From Falsiphaeobacter marinintestinus (lineage in GTDB: Bacteria > Pseudomonadota > Alphaproteobacteria > Rhodobacterales > Rhodobacteraceae): DNA of 64,000 bases. The DNA lies in the NCBI RefSeq assembly GCF_007923355.1, contig NZ_VOGO01000002.1, positions 62,001-126,000 on the forward strand, read 5' to 3'. The notes under the pieces are model-generated. The model was given only the letters and a program-made list of their open reading frames with translations, made no database searches and had not been told where the DNA came from. The translations under genes were made by a program, and so were the position numbers. Positions 53,221 to 62,191 of the stretch are shown here, piece after piece. Numbering within the stretch: position 1 is the stretch's first letter; the number at the start of each line of letters is the position of its first letter.

Positions 53221-53913
53221 TCAAACCTCGATCGCCTGCATCAGCACGGGTTCGATGACATCGACGCCGGGCAAGCCGTCGATCAATACCTGGGCAGACT
53301 GTTCGAGGATCGGGAAGGTCTTGTAGTGGGCAGGGATCACGGTCTTGAAATTGAAGTATCGTTTGGCCGCATAGGCGGCCCCGGCCATGTCCATCGTGAA
53401 GTGGCCGCCGGCGCTGAGGATGCCGATGTCGGGTTTATAATAATCGCCCATCCAGTCCATATCAGCCATGATGTCGGTGTCACCGCTGCAATACAGTGTT
53501 TTGCCTTCGGCGCGGATCATGAAGCCGGTTTCCGTGCCACCCGGTGCCAGGCCGTCAGGAGTGCGGAAGGTCGATGAATGCTCGGCCTTGACCATCGACA
53601 CTTTGACGCCGTTCAGATCGACCGTGCCGCCTTTGTTGAACCCGATGGTTTCGATGCCTTCGGTTTCGGCCCACAGCCCCATGACATCATACTGACCCAC
53701 AACCGGCACGTTCAGCTTGTTCGCGAGCGGAATCGCATCCGCTGAATGATCAAAATGCGCATGGGTCATCAGGATATGGGTCGCGCCAGCAGTTGCAGTG
53801 TCATGGCTTTTCTCGGGCAAGACCGGGTTGCCGGTCAGCCATGGGTCAAGCAATAGCACCGCATCCCCGGTTTCAATTCGGAAAGAGCCGTGGCCAAGCC
53901 AGATAATCTTCAT
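53221..53913 (-). CDS. UPF0173-type metal-dependent hydrolase (MBL fold)
   Basis: A 230-residue metallo-beta-lactamase-fold protein of the YtkL/UPF0173 group. The first site is intact (THAHFDHSAD near residue 50), followed by the AEHSS motif near 110, SGDTDIMADM near 147 and PAHYKTFPILEQ near 200. WLTGNPVLP near residue 25 is a group hallmark. Substrate unknown. The ATG at 53913 has GGAGGA upstream. Confidence 0.9.
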   Translation of the reverse strand: MKIIWLGHGSFRIETGDAVLLLDPWLTGNPVLPEKSHDTATAGATHILMTHAHFDHSADAIPLANKLNVPVVGQYDVMGLWAETEGIETIGFNKGGTVDLNGVKVSMVKAEHSSTFRTPDGLAPGGTETGFMIRAEGKTLYCSGDTDIMADMDWMGDYYKPDIGILSAGGHFTMDMAGAAYAAKRYFNFKTVIPAHYKTFPILEQSAQVLIDGLPGVDVIEPVLMQAIEV

Positions 53914-53966
53914 GGTGTCCTCCATTTACGTTTGGTCCAAGCCTAACACCGGCTATGTAAATTTCC

Positions 53967-54614
53967 ATGGACTGGTTTGCCGAAATTGATGCCTATTGCG
54001 AACGACTTGGCCCCGGGTATTGGGCCGAGCCGCTGAATGCGGTCACCAACCTTGCCTTCATCCTCTCAGCCTTGCTGATGTGGCGGCGGGCCGATGGCGT
54101 TCCGATGGGGCGTGTGCTGGCGGTGATCCTGTTCGCAATTGGGGTCGGCAGCGCTCTTTGGCACACGTATGCGCAGGGCTGGGCAGGGGCGGCGGATACA
54201 GTACCGATTCTGATGTTTATCCTTGTATATATCTTCACGATCAATCGGGATGTGTGGGGGCTGACCTTGTGGCCTGCTGTGGGGCTGACGGCATTGTTCA
54301 TTCCTTACACCGCTGCACTGGTGCCAGTCTTCTCGCGCGTTCCCGGTTTGGGCGATTCTGCAGGATACGCTCCGGTGCCTTTACTGATCCTGATTTATGC
54401 GGGTCTGTTGCGCAATCGCGCGGCCAGAACGGCGCGCGGTTTGGCCATCGGCGCGATCTTATTGATCCTGTCGATCATGTTCCGCGCGCTAGACGATCCG
54501 ATTTGTGGCGTCTGGCCGACAGGAACGCATTTCCTGTGGCACATCCTGAACGCGATTATGCTCGGTTGGATGATTGAGGTCTTTTGCCGTCACCAGCGCG
54601 ACGCTGCGGCGTGA
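53967..54614 (+). CDS. Ceramidase-like (alkaline ceramidase/CREST) membrane protein
   Basis: A 215-residue, seven-helix membrane protein. N-terminal IDAYCERLGPGYWAEPLNAV with TNLAF matches the alkaline ceramidase family start. GVGSALWHTYAQ near residue 65 holds the His, and THFLWHILNAIMLG near residue 187 supplies the two C-terminal histidines of the zinc site. The family hydrolyses ceramide amide bonds; bacterial homologues may act on other lipid amides. No sphingolipid genes are adjacent. An MFS transporter follows 54 bases later. Confidence 0.85.
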   Translation: MDWFAEIDAYCERLGPGYWAEPLNAVTNLAFILSALLMWRRADGVPMGRVLAVILFAIGVGSALWHTYAQGWAGAADTVPILMFILVYIFTINRDVWGLTLWPAVGLTALFIPYTAALVPVFSRVPGLGDSAGYAPVPLLILIYAGLLRNRAARTARGLAIGAILLILSIMFRALDDPICGVWPTGTHFLWHILNAIMLGWMIEVFCRHQRDAAA

Positions 54615-54668
54615 TGGACCTGCACCTGAGGTTCCGTTAGCATGTGAAGTGCATCGTGGGAGGATGAC

Positions 54669-55844
54669 ATGGGATCGCGTTTTTGGGTCGTCTTCGGAGC
54701 TTGCCTGACACAGTTCACGATCATCGGCATATTTGTGTCATCGGGCCTTTTCTTCAAAATCTTCGAAGTTGAATTCGGCTGGTCGCGCACTGTCCTGTCC
54801 TCGGCATCTGCGCTGGGCGTGTTGATGATGGGCGTGCTGGCGATGGTGTCAGGGCGGCTGAGCGACCGGTATGGGCCGCGCCGGGTGCTGGCGTTCAACG
54901 GCGTGGCCTTTGGACTTGGTTATATCCTGTTGTCGCAAATGACGGCTGAATGGCAATTGTTCGTGATTTTTGGCGTGTTCCTGGGGCTTGGCTTCGGCTC
55001 ACACGACGTGGTGACATTGTCGACGGTGGCGCGCTGGTTCGAGGCGCGGCGAGGTATGATGACAGCCGTGGTCAAAGTCGGAACAGCGGTCGGGCAGGTG
55101 GCCGTGCCGCCCATCGTTGCGATCATGATCGCAGGTATGGGGTGGCGACCTGCGGTTTTGACGCTGGGCATTATCGCGACGGGCCTGTTGCTGATCGCGG
55201 CCATGTCGATGAAAGCGCCTCCGGTGCGCACCGGAGCCACACCAACCGCTGCGGCGACTGGTGTCGAGTTCGTCGAGGCCCAGCGCACGCGCATCTTCTG
55301 GACGCTATGTGCGGTTCAGTTCCTGTTCTTCCCGACCATGATGACCCTGCCGCTGCACCTACCGGCGCATGGGATGGATCTTGGAATGACACCGACTTTG
55401 GCCGCCGGTCTGATCTCGGTCATGGGGGCGTCCAGCATTGCCGGGCGGCTGGTCATCGGACGTCTGCTGGACATGATTGGCGGGCGCAACTGCTATCTGG
55501 TCAGCCTTGCCTGTTTGATCGCGGCGCTGGGGCCGATCTCGTTTCTGACGGCGCACCTGCCGCTGTTTGCCATGGTCGCCGTCTACGGGTTCGCGCACGG
55601 GGCGCTGTTCGTCGTGGTATCACCCACAGTGGCCGAATACTTTGGGATGCGCGCGCATGGGGCTATTTTCGGCGTCGTGGTGTTCTTTGGCACAATCGGC
55701 GGGTCGATTGGCCCGATCCTGGCGGGGGTGCTGTTCGATATGACGGGCACCTACACGATCGCTTTCCTGACACTGATGGCAATGGCGGCGCTGGCGTTCA
55801 TTCTGATCCTGACCTTGCCACGACCAAGGCGCGAAGCAGCCTGA
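54669..55844 (+). CDS. MFS transporter
   Basis: A 391-residue major facilitator protein with about 12 helices. Motif A is recognisable after helix 2 (SGRLSDRYGPRRVL near residue 59) and in weaker form after helix 8 (GRLVIGRLLDMIGG). The overall character (GLFFKIFEVEFGWSRTVLSS at the start) resembles the monocarboxylate/oxalate-formate branch. Substrate unknown. It converges with a VOC gene 15 bases away. Confidence 0.9.
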   Translation: MGSRFWVVFGACLTQFTIIGIFVSSGLFFKIFEVEFGWSRTVLSSASALGVLMMGVLAMVSGRLSDRYGPRRVLAFNGVAFGLGYILLSQMTAEWQLFVIFGVFLGLGFGSHDVVTLSTVARWFEARRGMMTAVVKVGTAVGQVAVPPIVAIMIAGMGWRPAVLTLGIIATGLLLIAAMSMKAPPVRTGATPTAAATGVEFVEAQRTRIFWTLCAVQFLFFPTMMTLPLHLPAHGMDLGMTPTLAAGLISVMGASSIAGRLVIGRLLDMIGGRNCYLVSLACLIAALGPISFLTAHLPLFAMVAVYGFAHGALFVVVSPTVAEYFGMRAHGAIFGVVVFFGTIGGSIGPILAGVLFDMTGTYTIAFLTLMAMAALAFILILTLPRPRREAA

Positions 55845-55859
55845 TCCGGACCTGTGGCC

Positions 55860-56264
55860 TCAATCCACCTGATGCACTTCGATGACATTGCCGTCCGGGT
55901 CATAGAAAAAGATCTGGCTCCACCCCGCGACAGCGGCATTGCCCCAATCGGAATAGGGGATGCCCTGATCCTCTAGCTGTTTCTTGAACGCCGCCAGATC
56001 GTCGGTGCGATAGGCAATATGCCCATGGCTGACCGGGTTGACGATCTGGCCTGTGTTGAACCCCGCGTGAACATCCTTTTGGGCCAGATGCATCTGGATG
56101 TCGCCATCGGTGACAAAAGCCACATCCCCCGCATAGCCCTTTTTCTTTTCCAGGGTCGGCAACCCGCCACTTTCCGCATCCAACCCAAGAACATCGCGAT
56201 AGAACCGGTCCATGCGATCGACGTTTTCGGTACACAAATTGATATGATGCAGTTTCAGTTTCAT
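55860..56264 (-). CDS. VOC-superfamily dioxygenase/glyoxalase-like protein
   Basis: A 134-residue protein: LHHINLCTENVDRMDRFYRD holds the first-module His, GHIAYRTDDLAAFKKQLED the second and FFYDPDGNVIEVHQVD the third, Glu-type metal ligand. This is the full H-H-E pattern of a metal-binding VOC enzyme. The ATG at 56264 follows GGGAGGGG. Function unassigned. Confidence 0.88.
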   Translation of the reverse strand: MKLKLHHINLCTENVDRMDRFYRDVLGLDAESGGLPTLEKKKGYAGDVAFVTDGDIQMHLAQKDVHAGFNTGQIVNPVSHGHIAYRTDDLAAFKKQLEDQGIPYSDWGNAAVAGWSQIFFYDPDGNVIEVHQVD

Positions 56265-56438
56265 GGTGTGCCCCTCCCGGCCTTGCGCCACCATGCCCGT
56301 GGTTCGGCGCAAGGTGCAAGCCTGCGGTCTGCCAGCCGCCCGCATCCAGACATTCCACTATCTGAACGTGTTGTTGCCCAATTCCCGCCTTCAAATCCGA
56401 CAATACAAAAAGTAGTTAATAGTTATGTGGAGTAATCA

Positions 56439-56963
56439 ATGTCCCTTTCCTATGATTTTGATATGTTCTCGATCATCCCGGACGACGTTCAGCAAGGCTT
56501 TCAAACCATGTTCAATGAACTTCGCGTGTCCTCGCAGATGTCTCAGCAAGTGGCCTTGTTTCGGGATCCAAAAGTGCCTCAGGCATTGAAAACGGCCGAT
56601 GAGCAGATCAAGCAACTGTTTCTCAACTCAGGCTTTGGCCTGAACATTTATTCTAGCGGCGCGCCTGCCAATCGGTTCCCGGCGATGGACGAAAACGCCC
56701 GAAACGCCTGCATGTCGCGATTTGCGCGAAACCTGAAAGCGCTTGAAAACCCGAAATCGCTGAATTGGGGCGGGTTCGAACCGCTGCCATTCATCGACTA
56801 CTTTGAACAAGCCGAGGCCATGGACGAAGCAGACATCGACGCGTATCGCGAAGCGCAAATGAAAGTGTCCCAACGTCTGGCTGCGCGGCGCAAGCTGGCC
56901 ACCGCCGGTCTTGCGACAGGCGGTGTTCTTATGAGCGTCGCGGCATTCGGTGTTCTTTTCTAG
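56439..56963 (+). CDS. Hypothetical protein with C-terminal membrane anchor
   Basis: A 174-residue protein of unknown family. It is mostly helical and soluble (DDVQQGFQTMFNELRVSSQM, then DEQIKQLFLNSGFG), with a single C-terminal hydrophobic helix (LATAGLATGGVLMSVAAFGV) after a basic stretch AARRK. It therefore looks tail-anchored. The ATG has GGAG at a good distance, and the preceding 40 bases are unusually AT-rich, consistent with its own promoter. A hairpin follows at 56976-57001. Confidence 0.65.
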   Translation: MSLSYDFDMFSIIPDDVQQGFQTMFNELRVSSQMSQQVALFRDPKVPQALKTADEQIKQLFLNSGFGLNIYSSGAPANRFPAMDENARNACMSRFARNLKALENPKSLNWGGFEPLPFIDYFEQAEAMDEADIDAYREAQMKVSQRLAARRKLATAGLATGGVLMSVAAFGVLF

Positions 56964-56975
56964 ACGCAAACTGGC

Positions 56976-57001
56976 TTGGCAGAGGCGACATTCTCTGCCA
57001 A
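56976..57001 (+). terminator. Hairpin after the tail-anchored protein gene
   Basis: Perfect 9-bp arms TTGGCAGAG and CTCTGCCAA with an 8-nt loop, 12 bases after the stop. No T-run, so it may be a weak terminator. Confidence 0.5.
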
Positions 57002-57070
57002 CCGGGGTCGCGCCCCTTGCGACCGGTAATCGCGGGCGGTAAATGCCTTCTATCGGAAATGAGGGCTCCT

Positions 57071-57358
57071 ATGTCGATTGACCAAAACACCGCCGCCAAG
57101 GTGGCCAAACTGGCCCGGATCAAGGTCGAGGATGATGCGCTGCCGGCGCTGGCCTCGGAATTCAACACGATCCTGGGATTCATCGAACAGCTGAACGAAG
57201 TCGATGTCGAAGGCGTTGAACCGATGGTTTCGGTCACGCCGTTGCGACTCAAGCGACGTCAGGATGTGGTGACCGATGGCAACCAGCAGGACAAGGTTTT
57301 GTCGAATGCGCCCGATGCGCGTGAAGGGTTCTTTGCCGTCCCGAAGGTGGTGGAATAA
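57071..57358 (+). CDS. gatC: Aspartyl/glutamyl-tRNA amidotransferase subunit C
   Basis: A 95-residue small subunit that wraps around and stabilises GatA. Family motifs: [37 protein letters not shown], then [20 protein letters not shown] with [15 protein letters not shown]. The ATG at 57071 is preferred over an extension to 57017. The stop overlaps the gatA start as TAATG. Confidence 0.96.
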   Translation: MSIDQNTAAKVAKLARIKVEDDALPALASEFNTILGFIEQLNEVDVEGVEPMVSVTPLRLKRRQDVVTDGNQQDKVLSNAPDAREGFFAVPKVVE

Positions 57359-58845
57359 TGTCTGATCTGAACAAACTGGGCCTGGCCGAGGCGCGTGATG
57401 CGCTGCGCAAAGGCGATGTCACATCCGTGGACCTGACCAACGCATGCCTGTCGGCGATCGAAGCCGCCGGTGCCCTGAACGCTTTTGTCCACAAAACCCC
57501 CGAGATCGCGCTGGAGCAGGCTAAAGCCGCCGACGCGCGGATCGCGACAGGGGATGCGCCTGCCATGTGTGGCCTGCCGCTGGGCATCAAGGATCTGTTC
57601 TGCACCAAGGGAGTCGCCAGCCAGGCTGGGTCAGGCATCCTGGAAGGGTTCAAGCCAGAGTACGAATCCACAGTCACCCAAAACCTGTTCGATGCGGGTG
57701 CGGTGATGCTGGGCAAGCTCAACATGGACGAGTTTGCGATGGGATCGTCCAACGAAACATCCGTTTATGGCAATGCCGTCAGCCCATGGCGTCGTGGCAA
57801 TGATGACGCCCAACTTACGCCCGGCGGATCGTCTGGTGGGTCGGCGTCAGCGGTGTCGGCCGATCTGTGTCTGGCCGCAACTGGCACGGACACTGGCGGT
57901 TCAATTCGCCAGCCAGCCGCCTTCACCGGCATCACCGGGATCAAGCCGACCTATGGCCGGTGTTCGCGTTGGGGCGTTGTCGCCTTTGCGTCTTCGCTGG
58001 ACCAGGCGGGACCGATGACCAAATCGGTGCGCGATGCCGCGATCATGCTGGAAACCATGTGCAGCCACGATCCCAAGGATTCGACCAGCGTCGACATGGC
58101 CGTGCCGAATTTTGAGGCGATGCTGACCGGCGATATCAAGGGCAAGAAAATCGGCATCCCGCGTGAGTACCGCATGGATGGTATGCCCGCCGAGATCGAA
58201 AAGCTTTGGGGTGACGGAGCCGACATGTTGCGCGCTGCAGGGGCCGAGATTGTCGACATTTCGCTGCCGCACACGAAGTACGCCTTGCCGGCATATTATG
58301 TGATCGCTCCGGCTGAGGCGTCCTCGAACCTCGCCCGCTATGATGGCGTGCGCTATGGTCACCGCGCCCAACTGGCACAGGGCGATGGAATCACCGAGAT
58401 GTACGAAAAGACCCGCGCCGAAGGCTTCGGTCACGAAGTGCAGCGCCGGGTCATGATCGGAACCTACGTTTTGTCGGCCGGATTTTACGATGCGTACTAT
58501 AACCGCGCCCGCAAGGTCCGCACGCTGATCAAGAAAGATTTCGAGGACGTCTTTGCCGCTGGCATCGACGCGATCCTGACCCCGGCAACCCCGTCTGCGG
58601 CGTTTGGTCTGGGCGAAATGACCGATGCCGATCCGGTGCAGATGTATCTGAATGACGTGTTTACCGTCACCGTTAACCTTGCCGGCTTGCCGGGCATTTC
58701 GGTCCCCACCGGTCTGGATGCACAGGGTTTGCCGCTGGGCTTGCAGTTGATCGGACGCCCATGGGACGAAGGTGATCTGCTGAACACCGCATTTGCGCTG
58801 GAAACCGCTGCCGGATTTGTGGCCAAACCGGGCAAATGGTGGTAA
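57358..58845 (+). CDS. gatA: Aspartyl/glutamyl-tRNA amidotransferase subunit A
   Basis: A 495-residue amidase-signature glutaminase that supplies ammonia to GatB. The catalytic triad is visible: Lys in [13 protein letters not shown] near residue 79, cis-Ser and nucleophilic Ser in PGGSSGGSA near 155 and [14 protein letters not shown] near 178. It is complete and normal in length. It forms an operon with gatC, while gatB is 47 kb away. Confidence 0.97.
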   Translation: MSDLNKLGLAEARDALRKGDVTSVDLTNACLSAIEAAGALNAFVHKTPEIALEQAKAADARIATGDAPAMCGLPLGIKDLFCTKGVASQAGSGILEGFKPEYESTVTQNLFDAGAVMLGKLNMDEFAMGSSNETSVYGNAVSPWRRGNDDAQLTPGGSSGGSASAVSADLCLAATGTDTGGSIRQPAAFTGITGIKPTYGRCSRWGVVAFASSLDQAGPMTKSVRDAAIMLETMCSHDPKDSTSVDMAVPNFEAMLTGDIKGKKIGIPREYRMDGMPAEIEKLWGDGADMLRAAGAEIVDISLPHTKYALPAYYVIAPAEASSNLARYDGVRYGHRAQLAQGDGITEMYEKTRAEGFGHEVQRRVMIGTYVLSAGFYDAYYNRARKVRTLIKKDFEDVFAAGIDAILTPATPSAAFGLGEMTDADPVQMYLNDVFTVTVNLAGLPGISVPTGLDAQGLPLGLQLIGRPWDEGDLLNTAFALETAAGFVAKPGKWW

Positions 58846-58885
58846 AAAGGTCGCCAACAAGACCAAGAATGGCAGGACGGCAGAT

Positions 58886-59689
58886 ATGCGTGTGATCTAT
58901 GTGGCTTTGGGCCTCGTGGTGCTGGGCGCTTGTAGCCCGGAAATTCCGGACAGCGGGGCCGGTTTCAACAATTCCATCGACGCGCAACGCGCCCGTGAAG
59001 CGGCGTTGGCGAATGCGGGCACCATACAACCCCTGACCGCGCCGCTGGCGGTGTCAGACGAGACACTGGAACCCGCGGCCGTCAGTTCCGGGGTGGTGCC
59101 GCATTCTGCCCCCGTCACGGCGGTGCCGTTGCCTTCGTCGATTACCACGCAGCCCAATACGACGACCGCCAATTCCTCCAGCGCCGAGGATATCGCGAAC
59201 GATACCGCAGCCGCATTGGCTCTGGCGAGTTCAAATTCGGGTCAAGCTCCTGTTCAGGCCAGCCCATCGAACCCTGCGCCGCAATCCTATTCCAATCCGG
59301 GCATTTCGGATGAAAACGACTTCGCGGCCGTGTCGAGCAGGCAGTCGATCGAAAGCGATGCGGATCGCATTGCCAAGAACAAGTCCCAGTACCAGCTGAT
59401 TGCCCCGACGGCTGTGCCGACGCGTGATGGAGCATCCTCCCCCAACATCGTTCAATACGCTCTGGCGACGTCGAACCCGGTCGGCGCGCGAGTGTACAGC
59501 CGTTCGGGGATGAACCTGGAGTCCAAGGCCGTGCGCAACTGCGCCACCTTCCCATCGCCCGATCAGGCCCAGATCGCCTTTCTTGAAGCGGGCGGTCCGC
59601 AGAAAGATCGGCGCGCGCTGGACCCGGACGGCGATGGCTATGCCTGTGCCTGGGATCCGACTCCGTTCCGCCGGGCTGTGCAGAACTAA
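58886..59689 (+). CDS. Lipoprotein with C-terminal excalibur-like calcium-binding motif
   Basis: A 267-residue protein with a lipoprotein signal (YVALGLVVLGAC, Cys at residue 16). A long low-complexity Ser/Ala/Pro/Thr region follows, then a C-terminal domain ending RALDPDGDGYACAWDPTPFR. The DxDxDGxxC pattern is that of the excalibur domain, thought to bind calcium extracellularly. The ATG at 58886 follows AGGACGG; upstream in-frame codons overlap gatA and are rejected. It is followed after 5 bases by a cell-wall amidase, suggesting an envelope role. Confidence 0.8.
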   Translation: MRVIYVALGLVVLGACSPEIPDSGAGFNNSIDAQRAREAALANAGTIQPLTAPLAVSDETLEPAAVSSGVVPHSAPVTAVPLPSSITTQPNTTTANSSSAEDIANDTAAALALASSNSGQAPVQASPSNPAPQSYSNPGISDENDFAAVSSRQSIESDADRIAKNKSQYQLIAPTAVPTRDGASSPNIVQYALATSNPVGARVYSRSGMNLESKAVRNCATFPSPDQAQIAFLEAGGPQKDRRALDPDGDGYACAWDPTPFRRAVQN

Positions 59690-59694
59690 ATCGC

Positions 59695-60360
59695 GTGTCG
59701 CCAATCTGGCATCCGTCCCCGAACTTCGGACCGCGCCGCGACGGGCTGCGCCCCGAACTTGTCGTCCTCCACTATACGGCCATGGACAGCGCCGAGGCCG
59801 CATTGGCCCGGCTGTGCGACCCCAGTGTTGAGGTGTCAGCCCACTACCTGATCGGGGCAGATGGCACCGTCTGGCAGATGGTGGATGAAACGGCGCGCGC
59901 CTGGCACGCCGGGGCCGGCGAATGGCGAGGGCAGGGCGACGTGAACTCCCGCTCAATCGGCATTGAACTCGACAATCGCGGCGACCATCCGTTTTCCGAA
60001 CCGCAAATGTCTGCACTGGAAAACCTGTTGCCTGGTATTCTGGCGCGCTGGCATATTCCGGCGACCGGCGTCATTGGCCATTCCGACATGGCACCGGGAC
60101 GAAAACGCGATCCCGGCCCGCATTTTGACTGGTTGCGGCTGGAACGTGCGCAGCTGGCCCGACACCGTGGAGCTGGCCATGGCTCTCAGGACGCGCCACC
60201 TGACGTGTTCCGGGCCCTTGCGCAGAACCTTGGCTATTCAGCCGACGTCGATGACCAAACTTTGCTCAGCGCCGTTCGCCTGCGCTTTCGGCCCTGGGCG
60301 ACAGGTCCGCTGTCTGCCCGTGATTTTGCGCCTTTAACCCATCCGGCCCTTTGGACCTGA
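59695..60360 (+). CDS. N-acetylmuramoyl-L-alanine amidase (AmpD/AmiD type)
   Basis: A 221-residue amidase_2-fold zinc amidase. Zinc and catalytic residues: LVVLHYTAMDSAE near residue 23, AHYLIGADGTVWQMVDE near 49, RAWHAGAGEWRG near 67 and GHSDMAPGRKRDPGPHF near 128. No signal peptide is evident, which favours a cytoplasmic AmpD-like role in cleaving anhydro-muropeptides during wall recycling. A C-terminal peptidoglycan-binding-like segment (DVFRALAQNLGYSAD) extends it beyond AmpD. The start is GTG at 59695. Confidence 0.9.
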   Translation: MSPIWHPSPNFGPRRDGLRPELVVLHYTAMDSAEAALARLCDPSVEVSAHYLIGADGTVWQMVDETARAWHAGAGEWRGQGDVNSRSIGIELDNRGDHPFSEPQMSALENLLPGILARWHIPATGVIGHSDMAPGRKRDPGPHFDWLRLERAQLARHRGAGHGSQDAPPDVFRALAQNLGYSADVDDQTLLSAVRLRFRPWATGPLSARDFAPLTHPALWT

Positions 60361-60386
60361 CGGTCGGGAACCCGCCATAAAACTGG

Positions 60387-60449
60387 CTTCCTCTTGCGAA
60401 AAATATCCCGGGGTGACTTGGCCGCAGGCCAAGAGGGGCAGCGCCCCTG
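60387..60449 (-). repeat. Dispersed intergenic two-hairpin repeat, copy 4
   Basis: On the minus strand: hairpin AGGGGCGCTGCCCCT, hairpin CTTGGCC-TGC-GGCCAAG, then CACCCCGGGATATTTTTCGC and AAGAGGAAG. It is the most diverged copy and lies between the amidase gene and rnpB. Confidence 0.7.
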
Positions 60450-60499
60450 CAGACGCGCAGCGCCTTGACGCACGCCCGCGCACCGCATAACTGCTGCCC

Positions 60500-60900
60500 T
60501 GCGCGGAGGGCTGGATGGCCGCGGGGCAGCAATGTTCCGAGGAAAGTCCGGACTCCCTGAAGCAACGGTGCCGGGTAACGCCCGGGCGGGGTAACCCGAC
60601 GGAAAGCGCCACAGAAAACAGACCGCCCCCGTTCGGGGGTAAGGGTGAAACGGTGGGGTAAAAGCCCACCGCGCGTCTGGCAACAGAGGCGGCACGGCAA
60701 GCCCCACCGGGAGCAATGCCGAATAGGACCCCCGCGCGGGCAGGTCCCCGCAAGGGGAAACCGCCGCTAGGCTCGCTTCAGCCGAGAGGGGTCGGGTTGG
60801 CAGCTAAAGGTGCATGGCAACATGTACCGTAGAGGAATGGTCATCCAGCGGCGGTGCAGATCGTCGTGGACAAAATCCGGCTTACAGGCCCTCCGCGCAA
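60500..60900 (+). ncRNA. rnpB: RNase P RNA (catalytic M1-type RNA)
   Basis: A class A RNase P RNA of about 400 nt, the ribozyme that matures tRNA 5' ends. The terminal P1 helix pairs GCGCGGAGGG (60501-60510) with CCCTCCGCGC (60889-60898). The conserved 5' core element GAGGAAAGTCCGGACTCC lies at about 60538. ACAGAAAACAGACCGCC starts near 60612, and GGTAAGGGTGAAACGGTGGG with the AGAGG core follows. The 3' core ACAAAATCCGGCTTACAGGC precedes the P1 strand. Ends are set from P1 and are accurate only to a few bases. Confidence 0.95.
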
Positions 60901-60978
60901 ACCTTCTGGTCAACCCTGTTGATACCCGTGTCACAATCTTGGCATAGTGGGCCTGACGTTCACGAGGAGGATCATCTG

Positions 60979-61692
60979 ATGAGTTTCATGAAAACACTGG
61001 CCACGGTGGCGGTTGGATTTGCGGCGGCCAAGGGGCTGGACAAGTACAAAGAGATGGGTGGCATGGCTGGCATGAAAGACATGCTGGGCGGGGCAGCCGA
61101 CAATCCTGCCGCTGATCAACTGGGTCAGCTGGCTGAACAGTTCGGGTTTCCCGGCGGGGCCGACAAGATCAAAGACATGATGGGCCAGATGGGTGGATCG
61201 GGTGCGGCAGCAGCCGCTGCCGGTACAGCGGGGCTGGGTGGTCTGATGAATGCGATGCGCGGCGCGACCCAAGTGGGCAGCGCCCAGTCGGCAGATATGA
61301 TGAGCGCATTGTTCGCGGGCACGCCGGCCGAAGATATGGTCGAAGCACAGGCCAAACTGATGTTGCGGGCAATGATCCAGGCGGCCAAAGCCGATGGCGA
61401 AATCGATCAGGACGAACAGGCGGCAATTCTTGATCAGCTGGGTGACGATATCAGTGCGGATGAACGCGCGTTTGTGCAGGAACAGATGCAGGCACCGCTG
61501 GACATACAGGCGTTGGCCGAAGACACGACGGCCCATATGCGTGAACAGGTTTATGCCACGTCACTATCCTCGATTCGCGTCGATAGCTTTGGCGAATCCG
61601 CCTACCTGAAGCAGCTTGCAACCGCGCTGGGGCTGAGCGACGAAGCCAGAGACGCGATCCATCGCCAAATGGGTCTGCCGCCCCTGGGCTGA
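60979..61692 (+). CDS. YebE-like (DUF533) protein
   Basis: A 237-residue protein. The Gly/Met/Ala-rich N-terminal half (MGGMAGMKDMLGGAADNP) is followed by the DUF533/TerB-like helical domain: LMLRAMIQAAKADGEIDQDE near residue 123 and EQAAILDQLGDDISADE. The C-terminus is YLKQLATALGLSDEARDAIH. E. coli YebE is an envelope-stress-induced inner-membrane-associated protein of unknown function. The ATG at 60979 has GAGGAGG upstream; longer extensions run into rnpB and are rejected. Confidence 0.88.
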   Translation: MSFMKTLATVAVGFAAAKGLDKYKEMGGMAGMKDMLGGAADNPAADQLGQLAEQFGFPGGADKIKDMMGQMGGSGAAAAAAGTAGLGGLMNAMRGATQVGSAQSADMMSALFAGTPAEDMVEAQAKLMLRAMIQAAKADGEIDQDEQAAILDQLGDDISADERAFVQEQMQAPLDIQALAEDTTAHMREQVYATSLSSIRVDSFGESAYLKQLATALGLSDEARDAIHRQMGLPPLG

Positions 61693-61891
61693 CGCTGTTT
61701 TACGATGTCGTGCAGCGTTGGCAGGGCAGCTCCGGGCACTCAGAACCTGTGTCTGCCCGGCCCGGCCGACATGATCGCAGGGATTTGCCACAGGAAGCGC
61801 AAATGCCGGTTGACTCGGTGCCAGCCATCGTTACAAGGCAGCTTCATGAGAATTTCACAGACGCCGCTGCGTCTGGTGCAGGAGATGTAAC

Positions 61892-62059
61892 ATGGCGAAG
61901 CCGACGACAATCAAAATCCGTCTGAATTCGACCGCAGACACCGGCCACTTCTATGTGACCAAGAAAAACGCTCGCACCATGACCGAAAAAATGGTCGTGC
62001 GGAAGTATGACCCGGTTGCCCGCAAGCACGTCGAATACAAAGAAGGCAAGATCAAGTAG
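61892..62059 (+). CDS. rpmG: 50S ribosomal protein L33
   Basis: A 55-residue ribosomal protein: [50 protein letters not shown] and IK at the end. It lacks the zinc-binding cysteines, so it is the C-minus form that works without zinc. AGGAGATGTAAC immediately precedes the ATG. A strong terminator follows. The 61693-61891 interval contains no convincing gene; a CGGGCA/TGCCCG inverted repeat is the only structure seen. Confidence 0.97.
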   Translation: MAKPTTIKIRLNSTADTGHFYVTKKNARTMTEKMVVRKYDPVARKHVEYKEGKIK

Positions 62060-62081
62060 ATCTGACCGACTGGACATTCTG

Positions 62082-62115
62082 AAAAGGGTCGCGCTTCGTG
62101 CGCGGCCCTTTTTCT
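62082..62115 (+). terminator. rpmG terminator
   Basis: A 12-bp stem (one T-G wobble) with loop TTCGT and a T-run (TTTTT), 22 bases after the rpmG stop. Confidence 0.92.
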
Positions 62116-62191
62116 TTGTGCGGGTTTCTGATTTCAAAGCTTGTCTTTTACCGTAAGGACTCGCTAGCCTTGCAAAAAAAAGGCTGCCGCT

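Noticed and set aside
60234-60753. Three overlapping minus-strand frames across rnpB
   Set aside because: The region folds as RNase P RNA with all core elements, so the frames are chance openings in a structured GC-rich RNA gene.
61705-61890. 61-codon frame just before rpmG
   Set aside because: No ribosome-binding site, Cys/Arg-rich composition and no recognisable domain; it ends where the rpmG leader lies.
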